This document shows, piece after piece, positions 51,133-60,393 of a stretch of DNA of 64,000 bases. The stretch's first letter is position 1. The number at the start of each line of letters is the position of its first letter. The translations under genes and the position numbers were made by a program. The stretch is taken from positions 62,001-126,000 of the forward strand of contig NZ_QMHP01000003.1 of assembly GCF_003313335.1 (NCBI RefSeq), in the 5' to 3' direction. The stretch comes from Pedobacter zeaxanthinifaciens. GTDB lineage: Bacteria > Bacteroidota > Bacteroidia > Sphingobacteriales > Sphingobacteriaceae. The notes below the pieces were generated by a model that had not been told where the DNA came from, searched no databases, and saw only the letters and a list, made by a program, of their open reading frames with translations.

Positions 51133-52386
51133 ATGGGAAGAACAATATTTTTAACGATACTTTGCCTAGTAGTTATTTTATTAGACATTTATTGCTATTA
51201 CGCCATAACGGCTGTTTTTAAAAAATGGAAGCCAACTACAAAAATCATATTTAAACGAGCTTGGTGGATCATCAACATCGGATTAATTGTAGGGGTATTT
51301 TGTGCCATTTACCTTAACTTATTTTTAACGGCCAGAGCAATTATTTTAGTTGCCTTTTTCTTGCTTACAGCCAGTAAAATAGTGATGTTGCCTTTCTTAT
51401 TGATTGATGACTTACGAAGGCTAGTTATCAAAATTTTCAAGAAAAACGTTAACAAAACAAACGAAGAAACCACCGCAAGTTTGCCAGGTGAACCTATTAG
51501 CCGTTCGTCATTTTTAGTAAAGGCGGGGTTAATTGCGGGTGCTGTGCCCTTAAGTTCACTCAGTTGGGGCATCATTTCAGGCGCTTATGATTACCAGGTG
51601 CGCCGCGTAACGTTAAAGCTTCCAAATTTGCCAAAGGCTTTTGATGGTATTACGCTTGCGCAAATTTCCGATATCCATTCGGGCAGCTTTTACAATAAAA
51701 CTGCGGTACAAGGCGGAGTAGACTTGCTCATGGCTGAAAAACCAGACTTCGTTTTTTTTACTGGCGATTTGGTAAATAACCTAACCAGCGAGGTGAAGGA
51801 TTACCAAAATATTTTTAGCAAAGTAAAAGCACCATTAGGCGTTTATTCGGTATTGGGCAACCACGATTATGGTGACTACCATTTTGGAAAAGGTACATCG
51901 CCGGCAAAAGTTAAAAACTTACAGGATATGATTGCCACCCATAAAATAATGGGTTACGATTTATTGATGAACCAACACCGCCGACTAAAAGTTGGAGGGG
52001 AAGAGATTGGCATTGTAGGTATTGAAAATTGGGGTATGGGAAGATTTCCCAAATATGGAAAGATGGAACTTGCAATGCAAAATACCGATGATTTACCTGT
52101 AAAGCTATTGCTATCACATGATCCATCGCACTGGCGTGGCGAAGTTTTACCAAAGTACAAAGACGTTGATGTGGCCTTCGCCGGACATACACACGGTATG
52201 CAGTTTGGCGTACGTTTGAAAGAAATGCAATGGAGCCCGGTGCAGTACATCTACAAAGAATGGGCGGGTTTATATCAAGAACAACAGCAACAGCTTTACG
52301 TTAACGTTGGCTACGGGTTTTTAGGTTACCCTGGCCGTGTTGGGATTTTACCAGAAATTACGATATTTACATTGAGCAGAGTTTAA
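51133..52386 (+). CDS. Membrane-anchored metallophosphoesterase
   Basis: 417 aa. Several membrane helices up to about residue 100 (FLTILCLVVILLDIYCYYAI and others) plus a hydrophobic segment near 130-150, then a calcineurin-like catalytic domain: QISDIHSG (D.H), FFTGDLVNN (GD), GNHDYGDY (GNHD), LLSHDP and FAGHTHGMQFG (GHTH). All metal ligands are present. YkuE-like in layout. It is likely exposed outside the cytoplasm and hydrolyses phosphoesters or phospholipid-linked phosphates; the substrate is not known. Confidence 0.92.
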   Translation: MGRTIFLTILCLVVILLDIYCYYAITAVFKKWKPTTKIIFKRAWWIINIGLIVGVFCAIYLNLFLTARAIILVAFFLLTASKIVMLPFLLIDDLRRLVIKIFKKNVNKTNEETTASLPGEPISRSSFLVKAGLIAGAVPLSSLSWGIISGAYDYQVRRVTLKLPNLPKAFDGITLAQISDIHSGSFYNKTAVQGGVDLLMAEKPDFVFFTGDLVNNLTSEVKDYQNIFSKVKAPLGVYSVLGNHDYGDYHFGKGTSPAKVKNLQDMIATHKIMGYDLLMNQHRRLKVGGEEIGIVGIENWGMGRFPKYGKMELAMQNTDDLPVKLLLSHDPSHWRGEVLPKYKDVDVAFAGHTHGMQFGVRLKEMQWSPVQYIYKEWAGLYQEQQQQLYVNVGYGFLGYPGRVGILPEITIFTLSRV

Positions 52387-52451
52387 TGCTGAAAGTTACA
52401 GGTACTAATCGTTACTTTAACTTGCTTGAACTAGCCAGCTCGCAATAAAAC

Positions 52452-53342
52452 ATGTTAAAGAAATTAGGTTCCGCTATCTTAGATTTTCTGCTGTTCAGCA
52501 ATTTTTTTATTGCAATTTGTGCCGTTGCACAGGGCTTGGTAACTTATCATTTACTGAAAGTTAAACCTAGCGAATATGTGTTGGCGTTCCTTTTTTTTTC
52601 AACGCTGCTGATTTACAACTTAGCAGTGCTTCTTGCCAAACCAAAAGACCCACAAAATTCTCCATTTAAACGAGTGAGATGGATTTTTGCGCATCACAGA
52701 TTAACCATTTCAACTACGTTAATTGCGGCGCTTTGTTTAGTACCTTTAGGCTTGTTGTATTTAAGTTTTGAAGCCAAACTGCTGATGGTGTTTGTTGGCC
52801 TGCTTGCCGTTGCTTACAATATTCCTTTCCTTACGCTTAACGGCAAAAAAATTGGTTTAAGGAACATCCCAGGCATTAAATTATTTTTAATTGCCTTTGT
52901 TTGGGCCAGCAGCTGTGTGCTGTTACCCATTGTAGAAATAGAAAGTACATTACAAATTCAAGTGCCACTGAGCGAAACTGTTTTATTGGTAGCCAAGCGA
53001 TTTTTATTTATCTGTGCCATAACGGTACCTTTTGATATCAGAGATCTATTTCAGGATAAACTTTACGAGCTTAAAACCATACCGGTAATTTTAGGCGAAA
53101 AAAAGGCCTGGATATTTTGCCAAGCCCTATTATTAGTTTACCTACTACTTCTCGTTTTATTTACCCAAGGCATTACTATTGATGTAGTTGCGCTAACCTT
53201 AACTGTTTTGTTAACAGGCTGGCTCATTTTTAAATCAAATATTAAAAGGAACGAATATTTTTACTTTTTTTATTTAGATGGCACTATGCTACTTCAATAC
53301 GTGATGCTTTTGGCGTGTAGCTATCTGAGTACTTACCTATAA
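52452..53342 (+). CDS. UbiA-like membrane protein lacking the first Asp-rich motif
   Basis: 296 aa with about eight membrane helices. It resembles UbiA/MenA prenyltransferases in its second Asp-rich motif, DIRDLFQDKLYELKTIPVILG (Asp at positions 1, 4 and 8), which normally binds magnesium and prenyl diphosphate. The first motif NDxxDxxxD is not seen: the corresponding loop after helix 2 reads YNLAVLLAKPKDP (55-67). A normal prenyl transfer is therefore uncertain. It is convergent with the TPR gene, with a 1-bp gap. Confidence 0.75.
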   Translation: MLKKLGSAILDFLLFSNFFIAICAVAQGLVTYHLLKVKPSEYVLAFLFFSTLLIYNLAVLLAKPKDPQNSPFKRVRWIFAHHRLTISTTLIAALCLVPLGLLYLSFEAKLLMVFVGLLAVAYNIPFLTLNGKKIGLRNIPGIKLFLIAFVWASSCVLLPIVEIESTLQIQVPLSETVLLVAKRFLFICAITVPFDIRDLFQDKLYELKTIPVILGEKKAWIFCQALLLVYLLLLVLFTQGITIDVVALTLTVLLTGWLIFKSNIKRNEYFYFFYLDGTMLLQYVMLLACSYLSTYL

Positions 53343-53343
53343 T

Positions 53344-55581
53344 TCATTTGCTGCTAAAAAACGATAACCATCCCGCTTTTTTCCAAGCCTGCTTCCTTTC
53401 CAATGCTTGCTTATCATTTTCTTGCTGCGATAGTATTTTGTTCAAAGCTCGGTGCGCTTTCCTTCTGTTTCCCAATGCATATTGGGCATCGGCATATAAA
53501 ATTAAGACTGCTGGTAAAAACTCCTCAAACTTCCCATCATTTACAGCCATAACGTCCAACGCTAACTGAGTGTAGCCTAAACAGCTTCGCCAATTTCCCA
53601 GTTGTTTGTAGCTGTACGCTAAATTTTTGCAAAGCGATAAAAAATCTGAATTAGCTAAGGGCATCTTTTTATTATGGAGTTCAAAAACAAAATTGAGATC
53701 GCTCAGCGCCCTTTCGAAATTTTGCATATTCACCAAAGCCGAACCCCTTCTAAAGTACACATGAAGCGCCGTATCAATTGATAGCGCACCGCCTTTAAGC
53801 GCCAAATAATTGTTAGCACAAGCTATACATTGCTCATCATTATTAAGTTCATAGTACTTTTGCATTAACATTAACCATGAGCAGAGATCATCAGGGTTTT
53901 TCTCCAATTGCTGCTGCCACACCATAATGGCATGTTCTGGAGTTTCTTTTTCCAATAAATGGAATCTTACATTTTGCAGGTCGGCATAACGCTCCGTTAA
54001 AATACGATTATCGGATTCGCTAACCTTATTATTAACAAAAAACTGCGCATATTCTTGCTCAATTGTACTGAATACATATTTAGCTTCACTTATTCTACCC
54101 AAGTGATATAAAGCCAACGCTTCCCGGCAACGCAATTGCAGATGCAAATTGAAATCCACTTGTTCTTTTTCTAGCTTTAAAACCTGCCGAACCTTAATTA
54201 ATGCTTCCTCGTAGCGCCGTAAATACATCAAAGTTTCACTCCAGCTGCATAGCTGCTCCCAAAATGGGAAAACAGCATAGCCGATGCTGTGAATTTTATC
54301 TGCTTCTTCATACCGCTTTAAACTGGTTAACGCTATTCCATATTCATTGCAGCAGCGTGAAAAAATCTCAACTGCATTATTTTGAGCCAGTCCTTCTTGT
54401 CTGAAAAAGTAAGAATAGAACCCATCAAAAGATCGCTCATACAATTTTGCTCGGTTCTCTAAAAACCAAGGTGCGTTTTCTTGATCGCGTAAGTTAAGTT
54501 CTGCTTTGTAAAAACTCTTTGCTGCATCGTAATATGCTGCTGCTCCATCATTTGGCCAATGCTCAATCTGTAACTTTAGTTTCTTCGTTCTATAAGCCGC
54601 TTCTAGACATCTAGATACGTCAAATGCCATGCCCCCTAATTCCAGGCTTTTTTTAATGTAGGGAAGTGATTCATGATATCCTTCAGCCTCGAAAAGTTCA
54701 GCCCCATAGAAATGATATGGCACGTACCAATCAGGATAAATTGCCATACACTTTCGTATAAAATTAAGGTTGTCCAAAGGATTTACCTCTACAATTTCCC
54801 TAAATGAGCTAGCTGCAACCAACTTGGCGTGAACTAAATTCTTATTGAAAACTTGGAGTTCAATTAACTCCTCTATCTGCCTGTAAACCGCTCGAACTTG
54901 CTGCGGAGTAACAGTTTGTTCGGAGGAAAATAGGCGTAACGCTACTGCGCCTCCAAATTCAAAATCTTGAAGCGAAAAGGCTAAGCTTGCAATATCAAAA
55001 TAATATTGGGAATCGGGTAGCTGGTATTTGAAACTATCCTTAAATACCTGAAGTGCAACATTTGGGTTGTTTAAATCGTTCAAATACGTTTGTCCCTTTT
55101 CAATATAGGCCATTGCTAAAGCCGAATCTAATTTAACCCTATCATCAGCATACACTAATTGAATTATTGAAATCAGTTGATCATAATCCTTTAAAGCTAA
55201 TGGGTAGTTTTTAGAAGTGCGGTAAGCTTGTGCCCGATACTGAAGTGCTTCAACCTGGTGTACTTGAGGTGCTAAATCAAACCATTTATTGCAAAGCTCA
55301 AGTGACTTTTCGGGATCTGCTTTGATGATGTAGACGGAGATATATGTAGCGTATTGAAGAGCTTCTAAACTGGTGGGATCTGCATCCAACACTTTTATAA
55401 AATCATCATAAGCTTCGTAGTATCTGTTATATTTCGAATTGGAAATTTCGAATAAACATTTGGCCTTTAAGAGTAAAGCGTTAGTGTGATTGGCATGAAT
55501 ATTTAAAAAATCTTGTAACTGCGCAAGGCACTGCTTATACTGGCCCAATTCAAATAGGCCGAGTAGGTATTCAATTTTCAT
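53344..55581 (-). CDS. Large cytoplasmic TPR protein
   Basis: 745 aa with no signal peptide or membrane helix. The sequence consists of degenerate TPR-like helical pairs throughout (for example ALLLKAKCLFEISNS, YRAQAYRTSKNYPLALKDYDQL, REALALYHLGRISEAKYVF, FRRGSALVNMQNFERALSDLN, ILYADAQYALGNRRKAHRALNKIL). TPR proteins bind partner proteins; the partner is unknown. A 15-bp inverted repeat lies upstream of its ATG, and it follows the two-component operon on the same strand. Confidence 0.85.
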   Translation of the reverse strand: MKIEYLLGLFELGQYKQCLAQLQDFLNIHANHTNALLLKAKCLFEISNSKYNRYYEAYDDFIKVLDADPTSLEALQYATYISVYIIKADPEKSLELCNKWFDLAPQVHQVEALQYRAQAYRTSKNYPLALKDYDQLISIIQLVYADDRVKLDSALAMAYIEKGQTYLNDLNNPNVALQVFKDSFKYQLPDSQYYFDIASLAFSLQDFEFGGAVALRLFSSEQTVTPQQVRAVYRQIEELIELQVFNKNLVHAKLVAASSFREIVEVNPLDNLNFIRKCMAIYPDWYVPYHFYGAELFEAEGYHESLPYIKKSLELGGMAFDVSRCLEAAYRTKKLKLQIEHWPNDGAAAYYDAAKSFYKAELNLRDQENAPWFLENRAKLYERSFDGFYSYFFRQEGLAQNNAVEIFSRCCNEYGIALTSLKRYEEADKIHSIGYAVFPFWEQLCSWSETLMYLRRYEEALIKVRQVLKLEKEQVDFNLHLQLRCREALALYHLGRISEAKYVFSTIEQEYAQFFVNNKVSESDNRILTERYADLQNVRFHLLEKETPEHAIMVWQQQLEKNPDDLCSWLMLMQKYYELNNDEQCIACANNYLALKGGALSIDTALHVYFRRGSALVNMQNFERALSDLNFVFELHNKKMPLANSDFLSLCKNLAYSYKQLGNWRSCLGYTQLALDVMAVNDGKFEEFLPAVLILYADAQYALGNRRKAHRALNKILSQQENDKQALERKQAWKKAGWLSFFSSK

Positions 55582-55593
55582 AGGTAGGGTTAT

Positions 55594-55646
55594 GTTCAGT
55601 AAAAATAACCTTTTTTAAATCTTATGAAAAATTATTTTTACCGAAC
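55594..55646 (-). other. 15-bp inverted repeat upstream of the TPR gene
   Basis: GTTCAGTAAAAATAA (55594-55608) pairs with TTATTTTTACCGAAC (55632-55646), one mismatch, 23-nt loop. It lies 13 bp before the ATG of the TPR gene on the minus strand. No T-run, so operator-like rather than a terminator. Confidence 0.55.
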
Positions 55647-55703
55647 TCCCTATGTCAAAAATAGCGGCATTTGAGGGTTAACTTCCTTATTGGAAGCCTT
55701 TTG

Positions 55704-56393
55704 CTAAACCGCATTAAATTTATAGCCAATACCCCTAACGGTTTGCAGCAACTGAGGGTTGTCAGGATTGATTTCAATTTTTTTACGCAAACGAACGATG
55801 TGCATATCCAAAGTTCTAGTGTTCACGTCGGAGTTGTAGCCCCAAACCTCAAGCATTAAATCCTCGCGACTAATCACCTGCCCAGGATTACGTAGGAAGT
55901 ACAACAAAATACGATTTTCGAGGATAGTAAGCTCAATTTTCTTTCCATCCCTAAACAGCGTATGAATATTGGGATGATGCTCCATATTGCCAAAGCGATG
56001 TATTTCTGAACGATCTGCATTGAGCAGAAATTTAGCTTTACTATCCAACATTGCCACTAAAACATCCATGTTGAACGGTTTAGTTACGTAATCAGATGCG
56101 CCAAACTGATAAGCATCGATCTTATCCACATCTTGTGCTTTTGCTGTCATCATAATTACCAATCCTTCAAAACCTTGTTTACGTACTTCTTCGCAAACCT
56201 CTGATCCTTCCTTACCCGGCAACATCCAATCTAAAAGCACAATATCTGGTTTTTCTGCAGCTATGGTTTTAATCGCACTTTCGCCATCACCTTCTTCCAA
56301 AACCTCATATCCTTCACCTTTTAACCTCATTGAAACTAAAAAGCGCAAGTTCTCGTCATCTTCAACAATTAATATTTTGATATCTTTTGACAT
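55704..56393 (-). CDS. OmpR-family response regulator
   Basis: 229 aa. Receiver with acidic Glu11-Asp12-Asp13, phospho-acceptor Asp55 (LLDWMLPG), Thr83 and Lys105 (TKPF), then a winged-helix DNA-binding domain (about 130-227: TILENRILLYFLRNPGQVISREDLMLEVWGY and RTLDMHIVRLRKKIE). It activates or represses transcription upon phosphorylation by the kinase encoded upstream. It resembles RprY-type regulators of Bacteroidota. The 144-bp spacer from the kinase carries direct repeats. Confidence 0.95.
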   Translation of the reverse strand: MSKDIKILIVEDDENLRFLVSMRLKGEGYEVLEEGDGESAIKTIAAEKPDIVLLDWMLPGKEGSEVCEEVRKQGFEGLVIMMTAKAQDVDKIDAYQFGASDYVTKPFNMDVLVAMLDSKAKFLLNADRSEIHRFGNMEHHPNIHTLFRDGKKIELTILENRILLYFLRNPGQVISREDLMLEVWGYNSDVNTRTLDMHIVRLRKKIEINPDNPQLLQTVRGIGYKFNAV

Positions 56394-56400
56394 AATTATT

Positions 56401-56497
56401 TAAATTTTGAATGAGTGAATTTTGAATGAGTATATAGCGCCCAAACAAAGCCAATCAATTCTGTTACCTATTTTAAATTTTGAATGAGTGAATTTTT
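56401..56497 (-). repeat. Direct repeats in the kinase-regulator spacer
   Basis: TAAATTTTGAATGAGTGAAT (from 56401) recurs at 56474; the identity extends over 23 nt, and within each copy GAATTTT or TGAATGAG words recur. Lies upstream of the response regulator gene. Confidence 0.75.
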
Positions 56498-56537
56498 GAG
56501 TGGGTAAATAGCATGCACTCGACATTCAATCATTTTA

Positions 56538-58208
56538 CTATTGCACAAAAGGCAACACAATTTTAAATTCTGTACCCTTATTTACAACGCTACGCACCGT
56601 AATTTCGCCCTTCATAAAGTTAACAAGTTCCTTGCAAAAAGCCAAGCCTAGCCCAACGCTGCCCGACTGGTTATATTGATTTTGCACACGGTAAAACTTC
56701 TTAAAAACATTATCAATTTCCGAAGCAGGAATTCCGATGCCGGCATCTTTAAAACGCAACACAATTTTATCCTTTATGAGCCTAGCAGTAATATGTAATT
56801 GTTTTTGATTAGCTGGCGAATACTTGTAGGCATTCTCCACCAAATTATCAAACAAACTGCCTAACAACACCGGATCAGTTGTAAAATGCGTAAAATCACT
56901 CACTTCGTAGCTAAGCTTAAAATCTGGATGCTTTAGCTGATGTGCATCAATGGTACTCTCAATAAACTCAACAATATCTACCCTATCAGCGTTGAGCTTA
57001 ATTGCCTTATTTTCAATTTGCGTAAAAGCTAGCAACTTGTTCATTAACCCATTCAGCTTATCGGCTTCCTCGTCCAATATTTTACCATAAAGTTTTTGTT
57101 CCCTTTCGGAGATGGTAGCTGCACTTTTAATGTTGTTACCTGCAATTTTAATCACACTCACCGGCGTTTTAAACTCGTGGGTTAAGTTGGTGATAAAATC
57201 GTACTGCAATTTGAACATTTTATGGTTGATATTTAGGTTTCTGTAGATCAAAAATGCGACCAACAATAACAAACCGTAAAAAATTAAAATAAGTGCCGCA
57301 ATGGGAAGGAAATAATTGAATATTTCATTTTTGATGAATGACTTGGCCGAAATAAAATAAAGTTTATAGGCTGAAAATGGCCCTCCCAGCGTAATTTCTC
57401 CAGTAACATATTCAGACGAAGTTTCTAACGGATCGTAAGTTACTGGTTCAATACGCACCGATTGGTAGAGCAAAGGACGATTGTTCTTTATCTTAATTTT
57501 TAAAGGATCCAACTCAAACGACAGCATATCTTGTTGATAAATTGGCTCCGTAGGCAACTTATCTGTGATCATTTGCTTGTATATTTTCAAGTCCTCAAAA
57601 CGCGGAATATTGAAATAATCGATACGGTTGGGCTTAATGTTGGAGAAATTACTGAACAAATCTTCCTGTGATGGCGTACGCGTGGTATCAAGCTTATGTA
57701 CAAAAGTGTACAGCTTCAACGCAAGTTCATTGAAATTTTCCAACGTTGTATTGGTTACAATTGAATTTGCACCAAATATTTTCACCGAATCGGCAGGGAT
57801 AAAAGTGCCAAATTGGTAAACACTTTTCATTCCTACAGAGAAGTTACCTACGTTTAAGCCATTTTCTTCATATCTGGCATTTCTAACTTCTGCATCAAAA
57901 AACACCACTCGTTTCACGAAAGGATATTTCAACAAAATGGTATCTACAAATTTGGAAGCCGTAGCCGAATCCAGATAGCCATTGTAATAGGAAATCTCAG
58001 GAATTTTATTGAGGAAGAAATCGTTATACGGCTTTATACTTTCCTCCAAAACATTGGTTTTAGCCGAAACGAAATCACCTTCTATCTTCTTTTTACTGAA
58101 ATTAAAAGCTAAAAAAAGCGACAAAATAAACAACACGGATATTAATCCAATGAAAGTAACTATCAGGGAGAAATTTTTGCGGTAACCACTTTCTTTTGCT
58201 GATGTCAT
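56538..58208 (-). CDS. Sensor histidine kinase
   Basis: 556 aa. Transmembrane helices at about 14-37 and 299-322 enclose a periplasmic sensor region of about 260 residues (38-298). Then come the DHp domain with THEFKTPVSV (His344) and the HATPase_c domain: LFDNLVENAYKYSP (N box), FKDAGIGIP (G1 box) and GSVGLGLAFCKELV (G2 box). No HAMP or PAS domain is obvious. The periplasmic part is not recognised. It follows the S9-like gene by 11 bp and so is cotranscribed with it. Confidence 0.94.
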   Translation of the reverse strand: MTSAKESGYRKNFSLIVTFIGLISVLFILSLFLAFNFSKKKIEGDFVSAKTNVLEESIKPYNDFFLNKIPEISYYNGYLDSATASKFVDTILLKYPFVKRVVFFDAEVRNARYEENGLNVGNFSVGMKSVYQFGTFIPADSVKIFGANSIVTNTTLENFNELALKLYTFVHKLDTTRTPSQEDLFSNFSNIKPNRIDYFNIPRFEDLKIYKQMITDKLPTEPIYQQDMLSFELDPLKIKIKNNRPLLYQSVRIEPVTYDPLETSSEYVTGEITLGGPFSAYKLYFISAKSFIKNEIFNYFLPIAALILIFYGLLLLVAFLIYRNLNINHKMFKLQYDFITNLTHEFKTPVSVIKIAGNNIKSAATISEREQKLYGKILDEEADKLNGLMNKLLAFTQIENKAIKLNADRVDIVEFIESTIDAHQLKHPDFKLSYEVSDFTHFTTDPVLLGSLFDNLVENAYKYSPANQKQLHITARLIKDKIVLRFKDAGIGIPASEIDNVFKKFYRVQNQYNQSGSVGLGLAFCKELVNFMKGEITVRSVVNKGTEFKIVLPFVQ

Positions 58209-58218
58209 TGTATGCTAT

Positions 58219-60114
58219 TTAGCGCTTTCTTAAATTATCTTGCAAAAATAGTTCAAGCGCAGCGTATGATTTCTTTCTCGCTTCTTCCCTATTTAAAGCT
58301 GTTCTGCTTTCTTCTTTTTCTAAATAAGTTACTGTGAGGTTCTGTTTCCTAAGTTCTTTTACAAACTGTACGGCGTCGTTTCCATTGATACGTGGATCCT
58401 TAGAGTTTTGCGTAATAAAAATCGGGATTTTTACTTTATTGGCATGAAACACAGGCGACGCTTGACGCATATACTCTGCATCTTTATCAGGATTCCCCAC
58501 AATTTCGTAAAACATTTGCAAGTTGGCTGTTAAAAACGGCGGGATTGTTTTGAGGTAACTGAACAGATTGAGCACCCCTGCACTTGAACCCGCACACTTG
58601 TACATATTAGGTTTCGCAATGGCACTGTTAATGGCAACCAATCCGCCAAAACCATAACCATAAATAGCCACACGCTGCGGATCGGCAATTTTTTGATCAA
58701 TTAACCACTGCACACCTGCATCAACATCCTGTTGTATTTTTTGACCCCATTGCTTAAAGCCTGCGGCGTAAAATTCTTTTCCGTAGCCAGTTGAACCGCG
58801 GTAGTTTACCTGCAAAACCGCGTAGCCTCTGTTGGCCAAAAACTGTACATCAGCATTAAAGCCCCAGCTATTGCGCTGTCCAGGACCATTGTGTGGCATC
58901 ACCACTACAGGCAGGTTTTTAGCATCCACTCCCTGCGGCAAGGTAAGGTATCCGTTAATTTTAAGGCTATCTGCGGTAACGTAGCTAATTGGCTTCATTT
59001 CACACATTTCCTTTTCATTAATTAATGGATTGATGTCGCTTAGTTTTTTAAGGAAATTATTTTCAGCGTAATATAGGTAGTAAGCTCCCGGACTACGATC
59101 AGTAAAAGTTCTTACAATAAAATGTTGCTCTTTTTTATCATGATGGATGATTTTGGATTCCGCATCAGGAATTAACTTTTCCAAGTTTTCAAAAATTCCC
59201 TTAGCCTCATCGTTAAGGTAGTGCTTTTCCTTTTTCCAAGTTTCGTAAACTACAAAATCCATTTTAGCTCTACGCTTAGAATACTGGGCCTCCGTAACAT
59301 TTAAGGTGTCGTTAGCAAAAAGTACATTTTTTTCCTTACCGCTGGCACAATCTATCTCCACTAAAGCTGTTTTATCTCTATTTACGTTAGAAATTGCATA
59401 AATAATATTGGGTTGCGTTTCCGAAAAGGCAACCGGCCAAAGCGTAGTTTTAAAGTTATTGGTAATGATTTTTTTGAAAGGAACAGCTTCATTTTCCCTG
59501 TACCAAAGCGACTCGTTTACCCCATCTGTTGAGATAGCCATCCGTAAACTGCCCTTGCTATCGGTTAGCCAATCTGTAAAATTCCCTGGGTTTTTAGCGG
59601 CAATGATCATTTGCCCGTTACGCACATTCAGTTTGTAAACATCAAATACCGTAGAATCTCTTTTATTACTCGATACTAAAAGGAATTTGTCATCAATGAG
59701 CTGATCTTCCAATAGTCTTACTTTGCTTTTTTCGTCTGCATTTAATAGCCGCTCGCCAGTTCCATTTTTGTTAACGATATACAAATCTGTTTGAAACCTA
59801 CTCCCTTCCTTTTCTTTGTAGTAAATAATTTCATCATTACTTACCCAAGCATAAAAGTTGATATTGCGCTCTTCTAATTTAGAAACTTCGGTGATTTTTC
59901 CTTGCTCTAAATCTTCCACTATCAAATGCTGTTTTTTATCCTTTAATGTAAGGTACGACAAGTATTTGCCATTTGGCGATAACCGATAAAGTGCCCTATC
60001 CTGCGTTTTAAAAAAGTCGTTTACAGGAATTTCCCTCACCTTTTTTGTTTGATTGCAGGCAAAAAGCACTACCACCACCAATAACCATACATATTTCTTC
60101 ACGGCAATCATCAT
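58219..60114 (-). CDS. S9 prolyl oligopeptidase-like lipoprotein, catalytic Ser replaced by Gly
   Basis: 631 aa. Lipobox LFAC (Cys20), a beta-propeller part (about 40-370) and an alpha/beta-hydrolase domain (about 375-631) with GPGQRNSWGFNADVQFLANRGYAVLQVNYRGSTGYG, typical of S9 peptidases. The nucleophile elbow reads GYGFGG: Gly488 stands where Ser is expected (codon 58651-58653). The acid Asp is seen in NSKDPRI, but the usual EGHG catalytic-His segment reads LEKEESRT. Both changes make hydrolysis unlikely. It is the first gene of a unit with the kinase, with TAACTTTG and a TTG 23 nt upstream; the first of two ATGs (60114) is 4 nt from the -7 box. Confidence 0.85.
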   Translation of the reverse strand: MMIAVKKYVWLLVVVVLFACNQTKKVREIPVNDFFKTQDRALYRLSPNGKYLSYLTLKDKKQHLIVEDLEQGKITEVSKLEERNINFYAWVSNDEIIYYKEKEGSRFQTDLYIVNKNGTGERLLNADEKSKVRLLEDQLIDDKFLLVSSNKRDSTVFDVYKLNVRNGQMIIAAKNPGNFTDWLTDSKGSLRMAISTDGVNESLWYRENEAVPFKKIITNNFKTTLWPVAFSETQPNIIYAISNVNRDKTALVEIDCASGKEKNVLFANDTLNVTEAQYSKRRAKMDFVVYETWKKEKHYLNDEAKGIFENLEKLIPDAESKIIHHDKKEQHFIVRTFTDRSPGAYYLYYAENNFLKKLSDINPLINEKEMCEMKPISYVTADSLKINGYLTLPQGVDAKNLPVVVMPHNGPGQRNSWGFNADVQFLANRGYAVLQVNYRGSTGYGKEFYAAGFKQWGQKIQQDVDAGVQWLIDQKIADPQRVAIYGYGFGGLVAINSAIAKPNMYKCAGSSAGVLNLFSYLKTIPPFLTANLQMFYEIVGNPDKDAEYMRQASPVFHANKVKIPIFITQNSKDPRINGNDAVQFVKELRKQNLTVTYLEKEESRTALNREEARKKSYAALELFLQDNLRKR

Positions 60115-60118
60115 AGCA

Positions 60119-60126
60119 CAAAGTTA
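60119..60126 (-). promoter_or_regulatory. Promoter of the S9-like/two-component operon, TTG-N23-TAACTTTG
   Basis: CAAAGTTA on the plus strand at 60119-60126 and CAA at 60150-60152, giving a TTG-N23-TAnnTTTG promoter on the minus strand. It ends 4 nt before the ATG at 60114. Confidence 0.65.
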
Positions 60127-60191
60127 CATAACACCAAGTCCCTTAAGTTCAATAACACTAATATTGTTACTTTAGCATCGCGGCAAGCGCA

Positions 60192-60205
60192 ACAATTTAA
60201 ATTGT
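60192..60205. promoter_or_regulatory. 14-bp palindrome ACAATTTAAATTGT
   Basis: Perfect palindrome in the 279-bp gap between the divergent S9-like and TPR genes; a possible operator but also compatible with chance in AT-rich DNA. Confidence 0.35.
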
Positions 60206-60393
60206 AATATATCAAATAAAATAAAAATTGGCGTTTAAGTAAAATAACATCGCGTAACATTTAAAATACAGTTTGCCAGCACGCTTAATTTAAGTTTTGC
60301 AAAATAATAGTGGTAAAAAAACCTATTTTTAGCAGAGCGCATTCCTTTAGATGTTTGACGCTTTTTATACTTTTATATATTGATGATTTTTGA

